Assembly (NCBI RefSeq): GCF_963678635.1
Contig: NC_087062.1
Location: 1,180,001-1,244,000, forward strand
Source: Symsagittifera roscoffensis
Taxonomy: Eukaryota > Xenacoelomorpha > Acoela > Convolutidae
DNA length: 64,000 bases
Direction of reading: 5' to 3'
In this document: positions 9,121 through 21,497 of the stretch, piece by piece
How the letters are laid out: the number at the start of each line of letters is the position of its first letter
Numbering within the stretch: the first letter of the stretch is position 1
The notes under the pieces: generated by a model
What the model was told of the DNA's origin: nothing
What the model saw: the letters and a program-made list of their open reading frames with translations, nothing else
Database searches by the model: none
Made by a program: the position numbers and the translations under genes

Positions 9121-12100
9121 GCTTTGTTGTAAGTCGCATCGCTAAAGTCAGTTCTTAAGTCACGCTGTAAGTCTTTTTGTAAATCGCATCGCTAAAGTCA
9201 TTTGTTATGTCACGCCGTAGGTCTTTGTGTAAGTCGTATCACTAAATTCAATTCTTAAGTCAAGCTGTAGGCTTTGTTGTAAGTCGCATCGCTAAAGTCA
9301 GTTCTTAAGTCACGCTGTAGGTCATTTTGTAAATCGCATCGCTGAAGTCATTTGTTATGTCACGCCGTCGTTCTTTTCGCAAGCAGTATTACTAAGTTCA
9401 GTTCTTAAGACATACTGTAGGTTTTTTTGTACATCGCATCGCTGAAAAAACTTTTAGGTCACGCCTTCGGTCTTTTTGTAAGCCGTATCACTAAATTCAG
9501 TTCTTAAGTCAAGCTGTAGGCTTTCTTGTAAGTCGGATCGCTAAAGTCAGTTCTTGAGTCATGCTGTAGATCAATTTGTAAATCGCATCGCTGAACTCGT
9601 TTGTTATGTCACGCCGTCGGTCTTTTTTTAAGCCGTATCACTAAATTCAGTTCTTAAGTCAAGCTGTAGGCTTTCTTGTAAGTCGCATCACTAAAGTCAG
9701 TTCTTAAGTCATGCTGTAGGTCGTTTTGTAAATCGCATCGCTGAATTCTTTCGTTATGTCACGCCGTCGGTCTTTTTGTAAGCCGTATCACTAAATTCAT
9801 TTCTTAGGTGAAGCTGTAGGCTTTGTTGTAAGTCGCATCGCTTAAGTCAGTTCTTTAGTCACGCTGTAGGTCATTTTGTAAATCGCATCGCTGAAGTCAA
9901 TTGTTATGTCATTCCTTCGGTCTCTTTGTAAGCCGTATCACTAAGTTCAGTCCTTAAGTCAAGCTTTAGGCTTTATTGTAAGTCGCATCGCTAAAGTCAG
10001 TTCTTAAGTCACGCTGTAGGTCATTTTGTAAATCGCATCGCTGAAGTCAATTGTTATGTCACGCCTTCGGTCTCTTTGTAAGCCGTATCACTAAGTTCAG
10101 TCCTTAAGTCAAGCTTTAGGCTTTATTGTAAGTCGCATCGCTAAAGTCAGTTCTTAAGTCACGCTGTAGGTCATTTTGTAAATCGCATCGCTGAAGTCAA
10201 TTGTTATGTCACGCCTTCGGTCTTTTTTTAAGCCGTATCACTATATTCAGTTCTTAAGTCAAGCTGTAGGCTTTCTTGTAAGTCGCATCACTAAAGTCAG
10301 TTCTTAAGTCATGCTGTAGGTCGTTTTGTAAATCGCATCGCTGAATTTTTTCGTTATGTCACGCCGTCGGTCTTTTTGTAAGCCGTATCACTAAATTCAT
10401 TTCTTAAGTGAAGCTGTAGGCTTTGTTGTAAGTCGCATCGCTAAAGTCAGTTCTTTAGTCACGCTGTAGGTCATTTTGTAAATCGCATCGCTGAAGTCAA
10501 TTGTTATGTCATTCCTTCGGTCTCTTTGTAAGCCGTATCACTAAGTTCAGTCCTTAAGTCAAGCTTTAGGCTTTATTGTAAGTCGCATCGCTAAAGTCAG
10601 TTCTTAAGTCACGCTGTAGGTCATTTTGTAAATCGCATCGCTGAAGTCAATTGTTATGTCACGCCTTCGGTCTCTTTGTAAGCCGTATCACTAAGTTCAG
10701 TCCTTAAGTCAAGCTTTAGGCTTTATTGTAAGTCGCATCGCTAAAGTCAGTTCTTAAGTCACGCTGTAGGTCATTTTGTAAATCGCATCGCTGAAGTCAA
10801 TTGTTATGTCACGCCTTCGGTCTTTTTTTAAGCCGTATCACTATATTCAGTTCTTAAGTCAAGCTGTAGGCTTTCTTGTAAGTCGCATCACTAAAGTCAG
10901 TTCTTTAGTCACGCTGTAGGTCATTTTGTAAATCGCATCGCTGAAGTCAATTGTTATGTCATTCCTTCGGTCTCTTTGTAAGCCGTATCACTAAGTTCAG
11001 TCCTTAAGTCAAGCTTTAGGCTTTATTGTAAGTCGCATCGCTAAAGTCAGTTCTTAAGTCACGCTGTAGGTCATTTTGTAAATCGCATCGCTGAAGTCAA
11101 TTGTTATGTCACGCCTTCGGTCTCTTTGTAAGCCGTATCACTAAGTTCAGTCCTTAAGTCAAGCTTTAGGCTTTATTGTAAGTCGCATCGCTAAAGTCAA
11201 TTCTTGGGTCACGCTGTATGTCTTTTTGTAAATCACATCGCTGAAGTAATTTGTTATGTCATTCCTTCGGTCTTTTTGTAAGCCGTATCACTAAGTTCAG
11301 TCCTTAAGTCAAGCTGTAGGCTTTGTTGTAAGTCGCATCGCTAAAGTCAGTTCTTAAGTCACGCTGTAGGTCATTTTGTAAATCGCATCGCTGAAGTCAA
11401 TTGTTATGTCACACCTTCGGTCTTTTTGTAACCCGTATCACTAATTTCAGTCCTTAAGTCAAGCTGTAGGCTTTGTTGTAAGTCGCATCGCTAAAGTCAG
11501 TTCTTTAGTCACGCTGTAGGTCATTTTGTAAATCGCATCGCTGAAGTCAATTGTTATGTCATTCCTTCGGTCTCTTTGTAAGCCGTATCACTAAGTTCAG
11601 TCCTTAAGTCAAGCTTTAGGCTTTATTGTAAGTCGCATCGCTAAAGTCAGTTCTTAAGTCACGCTGTAGGTCATTTTGTAAATCGCATCGCTGAAGTCAA
11701 TTGTTATGTCACGCCTTCGGTCTTTTTTTAAGCCGTATCACTATATTCAGTTCTTAAGTCAAGCTGTAGGCTTTCTTGTAAGTCGCATCACTAAAGTCAG
11801 TTCTTAAGTCATGCTGTAGGTCGTTTTGTAAATCGCATCGCTGAATTCTTTCGTTATGTCACGCCGTCGGTCTTTTTGTAAGCCGTATCACTAAATTCAG
11901 TTCTCAAGTCAAGCTGTAGGGTTTCTTGTAAGTCGAATCGCTAAAGTCAGTTCTTGAGTCACGCTAAAGGTCTTTTTGTAAATCGCATTGCTGAAGTCAT
12001 TTGTTATGTCACGCCGTCGGTCTTTTTGTAGGCCGTATCACTAAATTCATTTCTTAGGTGAAGCTGTAGGCCTTGTTAAAAGTCGCATCCCTAGAGTCAA

Positions 12101-14548
12101 CTCTTAGGTCACGCTGTATGTCTTTTTGTAAATCGCGTCGCTGAAGTCATTTGTTATGTCACGCCGTCGGTGTTTTTGTGAGCCTTATCACTAAATTCAG
12201 TTCTTAAGTCAAGCTGTAGGTTTGTTGTAAGTCGCATCGCTAAAGTCAGTTCTTAAGTCACGCTGAAAGTTTTTTTGTAAATCACATCGCTGAAGTCATT
12301 TGTTATGTCACGCCGTCGGTCTTTGTGTAAGCCGTATCACTAAATTCAGTTCTTAAGTCAAGCTGTAGACATTGTTGTAAGTCGCATCACTAAAGTCAGT
12401 TCTTAAGTCACGCTGAAAGTCTTTTTGTAAATCACATCGCTGAAGTCATTTGTTATGTCACGCCTTCGGTCTTTTTGTAAGCCGTATCAACTAAATTCAG
12501 TTCTTAAGTCATGCTGTAGGTTTTTTTTGTAAATTGCATCGTCGCTGAAGTAATTTGTTATGTCATTCCTTCGGTCTTTTTGTAAGCCGTATCACTAAGT
12601 TCAGTCCTTAAGTCAAGCTGTAGGCTTTGTTGTAGGTTGCATCGCTAAAGTCAGTTTTTATGTCACGCTGTAGGTCATTTTGTAAATCGCATCGCTGAAG
12701 TCATTTGTTATGTCACGCCTTCGGTCTTTTTGTAAGCCGTATCACTAAATTCAGTTCTTAAGTCAAGCTGTAGGCTTTGTTGTAAGTAGCATCGCTAAAG
12801 TCAATTCTTAAGTCACGCTGTTGTTTTTTTTGTAAATCGCATCGCTGAAACCATTTGTTATGTCACGCCGTCGGTCTTTGTGTAAGCCGTATCACTAAAT
12901 TCAGTTCTTAAGTCAAGCTGTAGGCTTTGTTGTAAGTCGCATCGCTAAAGTCAGTTCTTAAGTCACGCTGTAGGTCATTTTGTAAATCGCATCGTGAAGT
13001 CACTTGTTATGTCATTCCTTCGGTCTTTTTGTAAGCCGTATCACTAAGTTCAGTCCTTAAGTCAAGCTGTAGGCTTTGTTGTAAGTCGCATCGCTAAAGT
13101 CAGTTCATAAGTCACGCTGTAGGTCATTTTGTAAATCGCATCGCTGAAGTCAATTGTTATGTCACGCCTTCGGTCTTTTTTTAAGCCGTATCACTAAATT
13201 CAGTTCTTAAGTCAAGCTGTAGGCTTTATTGTAAGTCGCATCACTAAAGTCAGTTCTTAAGTCATGCTGTAGGTCGTTTTGTAAATCGCATCGCTGAATT
13301 CTTTCGTTATGTCACGCCGTCGGTCTTTTTGTAAGCCGTATCACTAAATTCAGTTCTCAAGTCAAGCTGTAGGGTTTCTTGTAAGTCGAATCGCTAAAGT
13401 CAGTTCTTGAGTCACGCTAAAGGTCTTTTTGTAAATCGCATTGCTGAAGTCATTTGTTATGTCACGCCGTCGGTCTTTTTGTAGGCCGTATCGTTAAATT
13501 CATTTCTTAAGTCAAGCTGTAGGCCTTGTTAAAAGTCGCATCCCTAGAGTCAATTCTTAGGTCACGCGGTATATCTTTTTGTAAATCGCGACGCTGAAGT
13601 CATTTGTTATGTCACGCCGTCGGTGTTTTTGTGAGCCTTATCACTAAATTCAGTTCTTAAGTCAAGCTGTAGGTTTGTTGTAAGTCGCATCGCTAAAGTC
13701 AGTTCTTAAGTCCCGCTGTAGGTCATTTTGTAAATCGCATCGCTGAAGTCAATTGTTATGTCACGCCTGCGGTCTTTTTTTAAGCCGTATCACTAAATTC
13801 AGTTCTGAAGTCAAGCTGTAGGCTTTATTGTAAGTCGCATCACTAAAATCAGTTCTTGAGTCACGCTAAAGGTCTTTTTGTAAATCGCATTGCTGAAGTC
13901 ATTTGTTATGTCACGCCGTCGGTCTTTTTGTAGGCCGTATCACTAAATTCATTTCTTATGTGAAGATGTAGGCCTTGTTAAAAGTCGCATCCCTAGAGTC
14001 AATTCTTAGGTCACGCTGTATGTCTTTTTGTAAATCGCGTCGCTGAAGTCATTTGTTATGTCACGCCGTCGGTGTTTTTGTGAGCCTTATCACTAAATTC
14101 AGTTCTTAAGTCAAGCTGTAGGTTTGTTGTAAGTCGCATCGCTAAAGTCAGTTCTTAAGTCACGCTGAAAGTCTTTTTGTAAATCACATCGCTGAAGTCA
14201 TTTGTTATGTCACGCCGTCGGTCTTTGTGTAAGCCGTATCACTAATTTCAGTTCTTAAGTCAAGCTGTAGACATTGTTGTAAGTCGCATCACTAAAGTCA
14301 GTTCTTAAGTCACGCTGAAGGTCTTTTTGTAAATTGCATCATTGAAGTCATTTGTTATGTCACGCCTTCGGTCTTTTTGTAGGCCGTATCACTAAATTCA
14401 ATTCTTAAGTCAAGCTGTAGGCTTTCTTGTAAGTCGGATCGCTAAAGTCAGTTCTTGAGTCATGCTGTAGGTCATTTTGTAAATCGCATCGCTGAACTCG
14501 TTTGTTATGTCACGCCGTCGGTCTTTTTCTCACGTTTTTGTCACGCCG
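9121..14548. repeat. 50-bp satellite, long array with 150-bp and 600-bp periodicity
   Basis: About 5.4 kb of continuous satellite. The 150-bp higher-order unit is very regular from about 9590 to 11800. There, whole blocks recur at 600 bp (for example the variant TCACTATATTCAG near 10240 and 10840) and again 900 bp later. Some monomers are decayed by small indels (for example near 12180-12230). No gene is visible. Confidence 0.92.
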
Positions 14549-14776
14549 TCTCCCGCGTAGAATTCAACATAGACAAAATCTTCCTCCCTGGTTAACTCCT
14601 GAGACGTCAAATGCAATGAAACGTCTGTCAACATTACGCAAACAAAAAGGTTCGCAATGTGCCTCGGTGATTGCAATGAATGAAAAAGTACAAACCGCCG
14701 TAGAGAATAACAAAAGCGAATAGGAACAACATCTGTCTAACTCGCGTGATACATCTGTCTAACATCTGTCTAACTC
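14549..14776 (+). pseudogene. Truncated LINE linker fragment with junction scar
   Basis: A copy of the linker region with PPWLTPE, cut off after GCGTGATAC. It is followed by two extra partial copies of ACATCTGTCTAAC before satellite resumes at 14777. The full copies continue into RT at this point. Confidence 0.85.
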
Positions 14777-15859
14777 GCCGTCGGTCTTTTTGTAGGCCGT
14801 ATCGTTAAATTCATTTCTTAAGTCAAGCTGTAGGCCTTGTTAAAAGTCGCATCCCTAGAGTCAATTCTTAGGTCACGCGGTATATCTTTTTGTAAATCGC
14901 GACGCTGAAGTCATTTGTTATGTCACGCCGTCGGTGTTTTTGTGAGCCTTATCACTAAATTCAGTTCTTAAGTCAAGCTGTAGGTTTGTTGTAAGTCGCA
15001 TCGCTAAAGTCAGTTCTTAAGTCCCGCTGTAGGTCATTTTGTAAATCGCATCGCTGAAGTCAATTGTTATGTCACGCCTGCGGTCTTTTTTTAAGCCGTA
15101 TCACTAAATTCAGTTCTGAAGTCAAGCTGTAGGCTTTATTGTAAGTCGCATCACTAAAATCAGTTCTTGAGTCACGCTAAAGGTCTTTTTGTAAATCGCA
15201 TTGCTGAAGTCATTTGTTATGTCACGCCGTCGGTCTTTTTGTAGGCCGTATCACTAAATTCATTTCTTATGTGAAGATGTAGGCCTTGTTAAAAGTCGCA
15301 TCCCTAGAGTCAATTCTTAGGTCACGCTGTATGTCTTTTTGTAAATCGCGTCGCTGAAGTCATTTGTTATGTCACGCCGTCGGTGTTTTTGTGAGCCTTA
15401 TCACTAAATTCAGTTCTTAAGTCAAGCTGTAGGTTTGTTGTAAGTCGCATCGCTAAAGTCAGTTCTTAAGTCACGCTGAAAGTCTTTTTGTAAATCACAT
15501 CGCTGAAGTCATTTGTTATGTCACGCCGTCGGTCTTTGTGTAAGCCGTATCACTAATTTCAGTTCTTAAGTCAAGCTGTAGACATTGTTGTAAGTCGCAT
15601 CACTAAAGTCAGTTCTTAAGTCACGCTGAAGGTCTTTTTGTAAATTGCATCATTGAAGTCATTTGTTATGTCACGCCTTCGGTCTTTTTGTAGGCCGTAT
15701 CACTAAATTCAATTCTTAAGTCAAGCTGTAGGCTTTCTTGTAAGTCGGATCGCTAAAGTCAGTTCTTGAGTCATGCTGTAGGTCATTTTGTAAATCGCAT
15801 CGCTGAACTCGTTTGTTATGTCACGCCGTCGGTCTTTTTCTCACGTTTTTGTCACGCCG
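14777..15859. repeat. 50-bp satellite, segment inside a 1,311-bp tandem duplication
   Basis: This segment repeats 13468-14548 at an offset of 1,311 bp, almost without change. It begins in mid-monomer (CCGTCGG), unlike most arrays, which start at the TATG junction. Confidence 0.9.
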
Positions 15860-17868
15860 TCTCCCGCGTAGAATTCAACATAGACAAAATCTTCCTCCCT
15901 GGTTAACTCCTGAGACGTCAAATGCAATGAAACGTCTGTCAACATTACGCAAACAAAAAGGTTCGCAATGTGCCTCGGTGATTGCAATGAATGAAAAAGT
16001 ACAAACCGCCGTAGAGAATAACAAAAGCGAATAGGAACAACATCTGTCTAACTCGCGTGATACTAAAGCCCTGTTTAAATACTATAGAAATTCCCTAACT
16101 TAGAACTACCTTCCGTCATGAAACTTGATAATTCAGTTTCGAAAACCTTGCCAGAGCGAGCTAATCTACTCGCAAAGTTTTTTTTAACTCAGCATTTATA
16201 ATCTCTTCTCAACCAGCCTGTCTTGAAAAACAAGAGCACTCAGTTAAACAAATAAGTCATAATAAAGAACCAGACAGGAATCTGATTGCCAAACTATGTA
16301 AGGATCTAGATCTAAGTAAGTCGAGAGGTCCCAATCTGCTACCTCCTGTTTTATTTAAATATTGTTGTGACTCTTTAACGCCCTCCCTCTACCATATCAT
16401 ATATAACGCATTCCAGACCTGTTGTTTCCCTGATCAATGGAAACACTCTATTGTCAGCCCAATTTTCAAAAAGAAAGGAAGCAAGGCCTCGATAAGTAAC
16501 TACAGGCCAATATCACTAACTTAATATTGCCAGCGAAATCTTCAAAAAAGTTCTTTTCATCGATCTCTATAAACATCTAGAACCTATGTTGCACAACAAC
16601 CAATTCGGATTTCGCGCGAAAAGGTCAGGGACCATCCAAATGCTGCTCTATCTTGATACCATATATTCAGCTATAAGCAAAAATGAAGAAGTAGACGTAG
16701 TATATACCGATTTCGAGAAAACTTTTGATAAAGTAGATCACGGTATTCTGATTGATAAGCTCTACTCGTTGGGAACCAGGGGCAAAATATTAAAACTAGT
16801 TTATAACTACCTGAAAAATAGAACACAATATGTCAAAATCAAAGACTGTCTGTCCCAATCATTCTATGTCACAAGCGGTGTTCCTCAAGGATCAATCATC
16901 GGGCCATTGTTTTTTCTTGTCATGATTAACGACCTACCAAGTGTATGTAATCATTCCACCAGCTTTCTATACGCAGAAGATGCAAAATTCATACGAATTG
17001 ATACACTTAACGCAGAATTTCAGAATGACCTAAACAACATCTTCAGGTGGACTCAACAAAACCAGATTGCGTTCTATGCGTCAAATGCACTCACCTACCG
17101 GTTAATCGTCACACAAGTAGCGACTTTTACTTCGACTCAATTTTAATTAAGAAAGTCTCAGAAGAAAAAGACCTAGGAATAATTGTAAAATCGGATCTAG
17201 GCTAGACATCGCATATTAAACCTAGAAGAGTAAAAGCCCTCAACACTCTCTGCATGCTTAAGCGCAACCCACTGCCTCTTATTACCAAGACCGAACTTTA
17301 TCTGTTCAAATCCTTGGTAATTCCAGTTTTGTTATACGGTTCAGCGTGCTATCAAATGAAGGTCGAAGAAATGAAACTCTCAGAAGGTGTTCATCGCAAT
17401 GCATGCAAATGGATTGCAGCAGATTCTAATTACAAAACAACGCTTCAGCGTCTAGGAATACTGCCTTTACCCATGTACATTCAGCTCAAAAATTTACTTC
17501 TACTATCTAAAATCCTCAATAATCTCTATGACTACAATTTTTCTGACCGTTTTCTGCCAAAAAATGACCCAGCCAATACTTAATCTTGTTTATTTGAATG
17601 TACAGGCCCAGAAAAACTTGTTTGTGAAAAAATTTATTGGTTTCATGCAAAGAGGCTGGCTAATTTTGTTCCTCAAAAAGTTGACTTTACCAACACGATA
17701 GGACTCAAACGACGGTTGCTGCAATGGATGTGGGAGCATTTCGAGAAAATACTCCAACATCTGTAGCTGGAAAATTCTGTGCGACTGTACCCGAAACAAC
17801 TGCAGAAATATGTCTAACTAACTGAACTGAAACTGTGGGGGAAACCCCTTGCGTACGCTGAATTCATA
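15860..17868 (+). pseudogene. Second copy of degenerate LINE ORF2 (duplicate of 3732-5739)
   Basis: Offset from the first copy by 12,128 bp, and by eye nearly base-for-base identical. It carries the same inactivating changes: stop after SLT, YAED in place of Y/FADD, the frameshift near the end of the 16586-17146 frame, and the TAA at about 17581. The copy is therefore a passenger of a segmental duplication, not a separate insertion. It ends GCGTACGCTGAATTCAT, one base different from the first copy. Confidence 0.88.
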
Positions 17869-17979
17869 TTATTATTATTATGATTATTATTATGATTATT
17901 ATTATTTCTATGTATATATGTATGTATGTATGTATGTACGTATGTATGTATGTATGTGTGTAGAAATGTATGTATGTAT
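17869..17979. repeat. (ATT)n and (TATG)n microsatellites
   Basis: Same order as 5740-5854, but the ATT run here contains GATT interruptions, so this microsatellite has changed since the duplication. Confidence 0.85.
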
Positions 17980-18796
17980 GCTTTGTTGTAAGCCGCATCG
18001 CTAAAGTCAGTTCTTGAGTCAAGCTGTAGGTCTATTTGTAAATCGCATCGCTAAAGTCATTTTTTATGTCACGCTGTTGGTCTTTGTGTAAGCCGTATCA
18101 CTAAATTCAATTCTTAAGTCAAGCTGTAGACTTTGTTGTAAGTCGCATCACTAAAGTCAGTTCTTAAGTCACGCTGAAGGTCTTTTTGTAAATCGCATCG
18201 CTGAAGTCATTTGTTATGTCACGCCGTCGGTCTTTTTGTAAGCCGTATCACTAAATTCAGTTCTTAGGTCAAGCTGTAGGCTTTCTTGTAAGTCGCATCG
18301 CTAAAATCAGTTCTTAAGTCACGCTGTAGGTCATATTGTAAATCGCATCGCTGAGTTCATTTGTTATGTCACGCCGTCGTTCTTTTTGCGAGCCGTATTA
18401 CTAAGTTCAGTTCTTGAGTCATACTGTAGGTTTTTTTGTACATCGCATCGCTGAAGTAATTTTTTATGTCACGCCTTCGGTCTTTTTGTAAGCCGTATCA
18501 CTAAATTCAGTTATTAAGTCAAGCTGTAGGCTTTGTTGTAGGTCGCATCGCTAAAGTCAGTTCTTAAGTCACGCTGTAGGTCATTTTGTAAATCGCATCG
18601 CTGAAGTCATTTGTTATGTCAAGCCTTCGGTGTTTTTGTAAGCCGTATCACTAAATTCAGTTCTTAAGTGTCAAGCTGCAGGCTTTCTTGTAATTCGGAT
18701 CGCTAAAGTCAGTTCTTGAGTCATGCTGTAGATCATTTTGTAAATCGCATCGCTGAACTCGTTTGTTATGTCACGCCGTCGGTCATTTTGTAAGCC
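17980..18796. repeat. 50-bp satellite (duplicate of 5855-6673)
   Basis: Matches segment 2 monomer by monomer. Confidence 0.9.
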
Positions 18797-19249
18797 GTAT
18801 TTTTCCTACCGTTTTCTGAACGTTTTTTTTTGCTGACCGTTTTCCGTCAAAAAATGACGCAGCCAATACACAATCTTGTTTATTTGAATGTACAGGCCCA
18901 GAAAAATTTGTTTGTGAAAAAATTTAATGGTTTCGTGCAAAGAGGCTGGCTAATTTTGTTCCTCAAAAAGTGGACTTTACCAACACGATAGGACTCAAAC
19001 GACGGTTGCTGCAATGGATGTGGGAGCATTTCGAGAAAAGATTCGATGACTCCAACCCCTGTAGCTGGAAAATTCTGTGCGACTGTACCCAAAACAACTA
19101 CAGAAATATGTCTAACTAACTGAACTGAAACTGTGGGGAAAACCCCTTGCGTACGCTAAATTCATATTATTATTATTATGATTATTTCTATGTATGTATG
19201 TGTATGTACGTATGTATGTATGTATGTGTGTACAATTGTATGTATGTAT
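18797..19249 (+). pseudogene. LINE 3'-end fragment plus tail (duplicate of copy 1)
   Basis: Composite unit with the LINE C-terminal frame (CSWKILCDC, stop), a 3' terminus at about 19166, and ATT and TATG repeats. Confidence 0.85.
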
Positions 19250-19514
19250 GCTTTGTTGTAAGTCGCATCGCTAAAGTCAGTTCTTAAGTCACGCTGTAGG
19301 TCATTTTGTAAATCGCATCGCTGAAGTCATTTGTTATGTCACGCCTTCGGTCTTTTTGTAGGCCGTATCACTAAATTCAATTCTTAAGTCAAGCTGTAGG
19401 CTTTCTTGTAAGTCGGATCGCTAAAGTCAGTTCTTGAGTCATGCTTTAGGTCATTTTGTAAATCGCATCGCTGAACTCGTTTGTTATGTCACGCCGTCGG
19501 TCATTTTGTAAGCC
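19250..19514. repeat. 50-bp satellite (duplicate of 7127-7392)
   Basis: Short satellite segment between two LINE 3' fragments 720 bp apart. Confidence 0.9.
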
Positions 19515-19969
19515 GTATTTTTCCTACCGTTTTCTGAACGTTTTTTTTTTTGCTGACCGTTTTCCGTCAAAAAATGACGCAGCCAATACACAATCTTGTT
19601 TATTTGAATGTACAGGCCCAGAAAAATTTGTTTGTGAAAAAATTTAATGGTTTCGTGCAAAGAGGCTGGCTAATTTTGTTCCTCAAAAAGTGGACTTTAC
19701 CAACACGATAGGACTCAAACGACGGTTGCTGCAATGGATGTGGGAGCATTTCGAGAAAAGATTCGATGACTCCAACCCCTGTAGCTGGAAAATTCTGTGC
19801 GACTGTACCCAAAACAACTACAGAAATATGTCTAACTAACTGAACTGAAACTGTGGGGAAAACCCCTTGCGTACGCTAAATTCATATTATTATTATTATG
19901 ATTATTTCTATGTATGTATGTGTATGTACGTATGTATGTATGTATGTGTGTACAATTGTATGTATGTAT
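19515..19969 (+). pseudogene. LINE 3'-end fragment plus tail (duplicate of copy 2)
   Basis: Same composite unit. The T-run after TGAACG differs in length from the other copies. The LINE part ends at about 19886. Confidence 0.85.
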
Positions 19970-21037
19970 GCTTTGTTGTAAGTCGCATCGCTAAAGTCAG
20001 TTCTTAAGTCACACTGAAGGTCTTTTTGTAAATTGCATCGCTGAAGTCATTTGTTATGTCACGCCGTCGGTTTTTTTTTGTAAGTCGCATCGCTTAAGTC
20101 AGTTCTTAAGTCAGGATGTAGGTCTTTTTGTAAATCGCATCGCTAAAGTCATTTGTTATGTCACGCCGTCGGTCTTTGTGTAAGCCGTATCACTAAATTC
20201 AATTCTTAAGTCAAAATGGAGACTTTGGTGTAAGTCGAATCACTAAAGTCAATTCTTTAGTCACGCTGTAGGTCAATTTGTAAATCGCATCGCTGAAGTC
20301 ATTTGTTATGTCACGCCGTCGGTTTTTTTTTGTAAGTCGCATCGCTTAAGTCAGTTCTTAAGTCAGGATGTAGGTCTTTTTGTAAATCGCATCGCTAAAG
20401 TCATTTGTTATGTCACGCCGTCGGTCTTTGTGTAAGCCGTATCACTAAATTCAATTCTTAAGTCAAAATGGAGACTTTGGTGTAAGTCGAATCACTAAAG
20501 TCAATTCTTTAGTCACGCTGTAGGTCAATTTGTAAATCGCATCGCTGAAGTCATTGTTATGTCGCGCCTTCGGTCTTTTTGTAGGCCGTATCACTAAATT
20601 CAGTTCTTAAGTCAAGCTGTAGGCTTTCTTGTAAGTCGGATCGCTAAAGTCAGTTCTTGAGTCATGCTGTAGGTCATTTTGTAAATCGCATCGCTGAATT
20701 AATTTGGTATTTCACTCCTTCGGTCTTTTTGTAAACCGTATCACTAAATTCAGTTCTTAAGTCAAGCTGTAGGCTTTGTTGTAAGTCGCATCGCTAAAGT
20801 CAGTTCTTAAGTCACGCTGTAGGTCATTTTGTAAATCGCATCGCTGAAGTCATTTGTTATGTCACGCCTTCGGTCTTTTTGTAGGCCGTATCACTAAATT
20901 CAATTCTTAAGTCAAGCTGTAGGCTTTCTTGTAAGTCGGATCGCTAAAGTCAGTTCTTGAGTCATGCTTTAGGTCATTTTGTAAATCGCATCGCTGAACT
21001 CGTTTGTTATGTCACGCCGTCGGTCTTTTTGTAAGCA
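19970..21037. repeat. 50-bp satellite with an internal 252-bp tandem duplication
   Basis: Corresponds to 7845-8661 but is 252 bp longer. The block carrying CGGTTTTTTTTTGTAAG and TCAGGATG occurs twice, near 20070 and 20322. Five monomers plus 2 bp account for the extra length. Confidence 0.9.
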
Positions 21038-21497
21038 GTATTTTTCCGACCGTTTTCTGAACGTTTTTTTCTGACCGTTTTCCGCCAAAAAAAGACCCAG
21101 CCAAAACACAATCTTGTTTATTTGAATGTACTGGCCCAGAAAAATTTGTTTGAGAAAAAATTTATTGATTTCATGCAAAGAGGCTGGCTAATTTTGTTCC
21201 TCAAAAAGTGGACTTTACCAACACGATAGGACTCAAACGACGGTTGCTGCATTGGATGTGGGAGCATTTCGAGAAAAGATTCGATGACTCCAACCCCTGT
21301 AGCTGGAAAATTCTGTGCGACTGTATCTGAAACAACTGCAGAAATATGTCTAACTAACTGAACTGAAACTGTGGGGGAAACCCCTTGCGTACGCTAAATT
21401 CATATTATTATTATTATTATTATTTCTATGTATGTATGTATGTATGTATGTATGTACGTTTGTATGTATGTATGTGTGTATAAACTTATGTATGTAT
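21038..21497 (+). pseudogene. LINE 3'-end fragment plus tail (duplicate of copy 3)
   Basis: Shares the divergent features of the 8662-9120 fragment. The LINE part ends at about 21402. Confidence 0.85.

Noticed and set aside
9121-14548. CRISPR-like array
   Set aside because: The repeats are contiguous, related monomers with no unique spacers, and the window is eukaryotic.
5462-21178. Minus-strand frames of about 69-70 codons at LINE 3' ends
   Set aside because: They are antisense shadows of the LINE C-terminal coding sequence on the plus strand.
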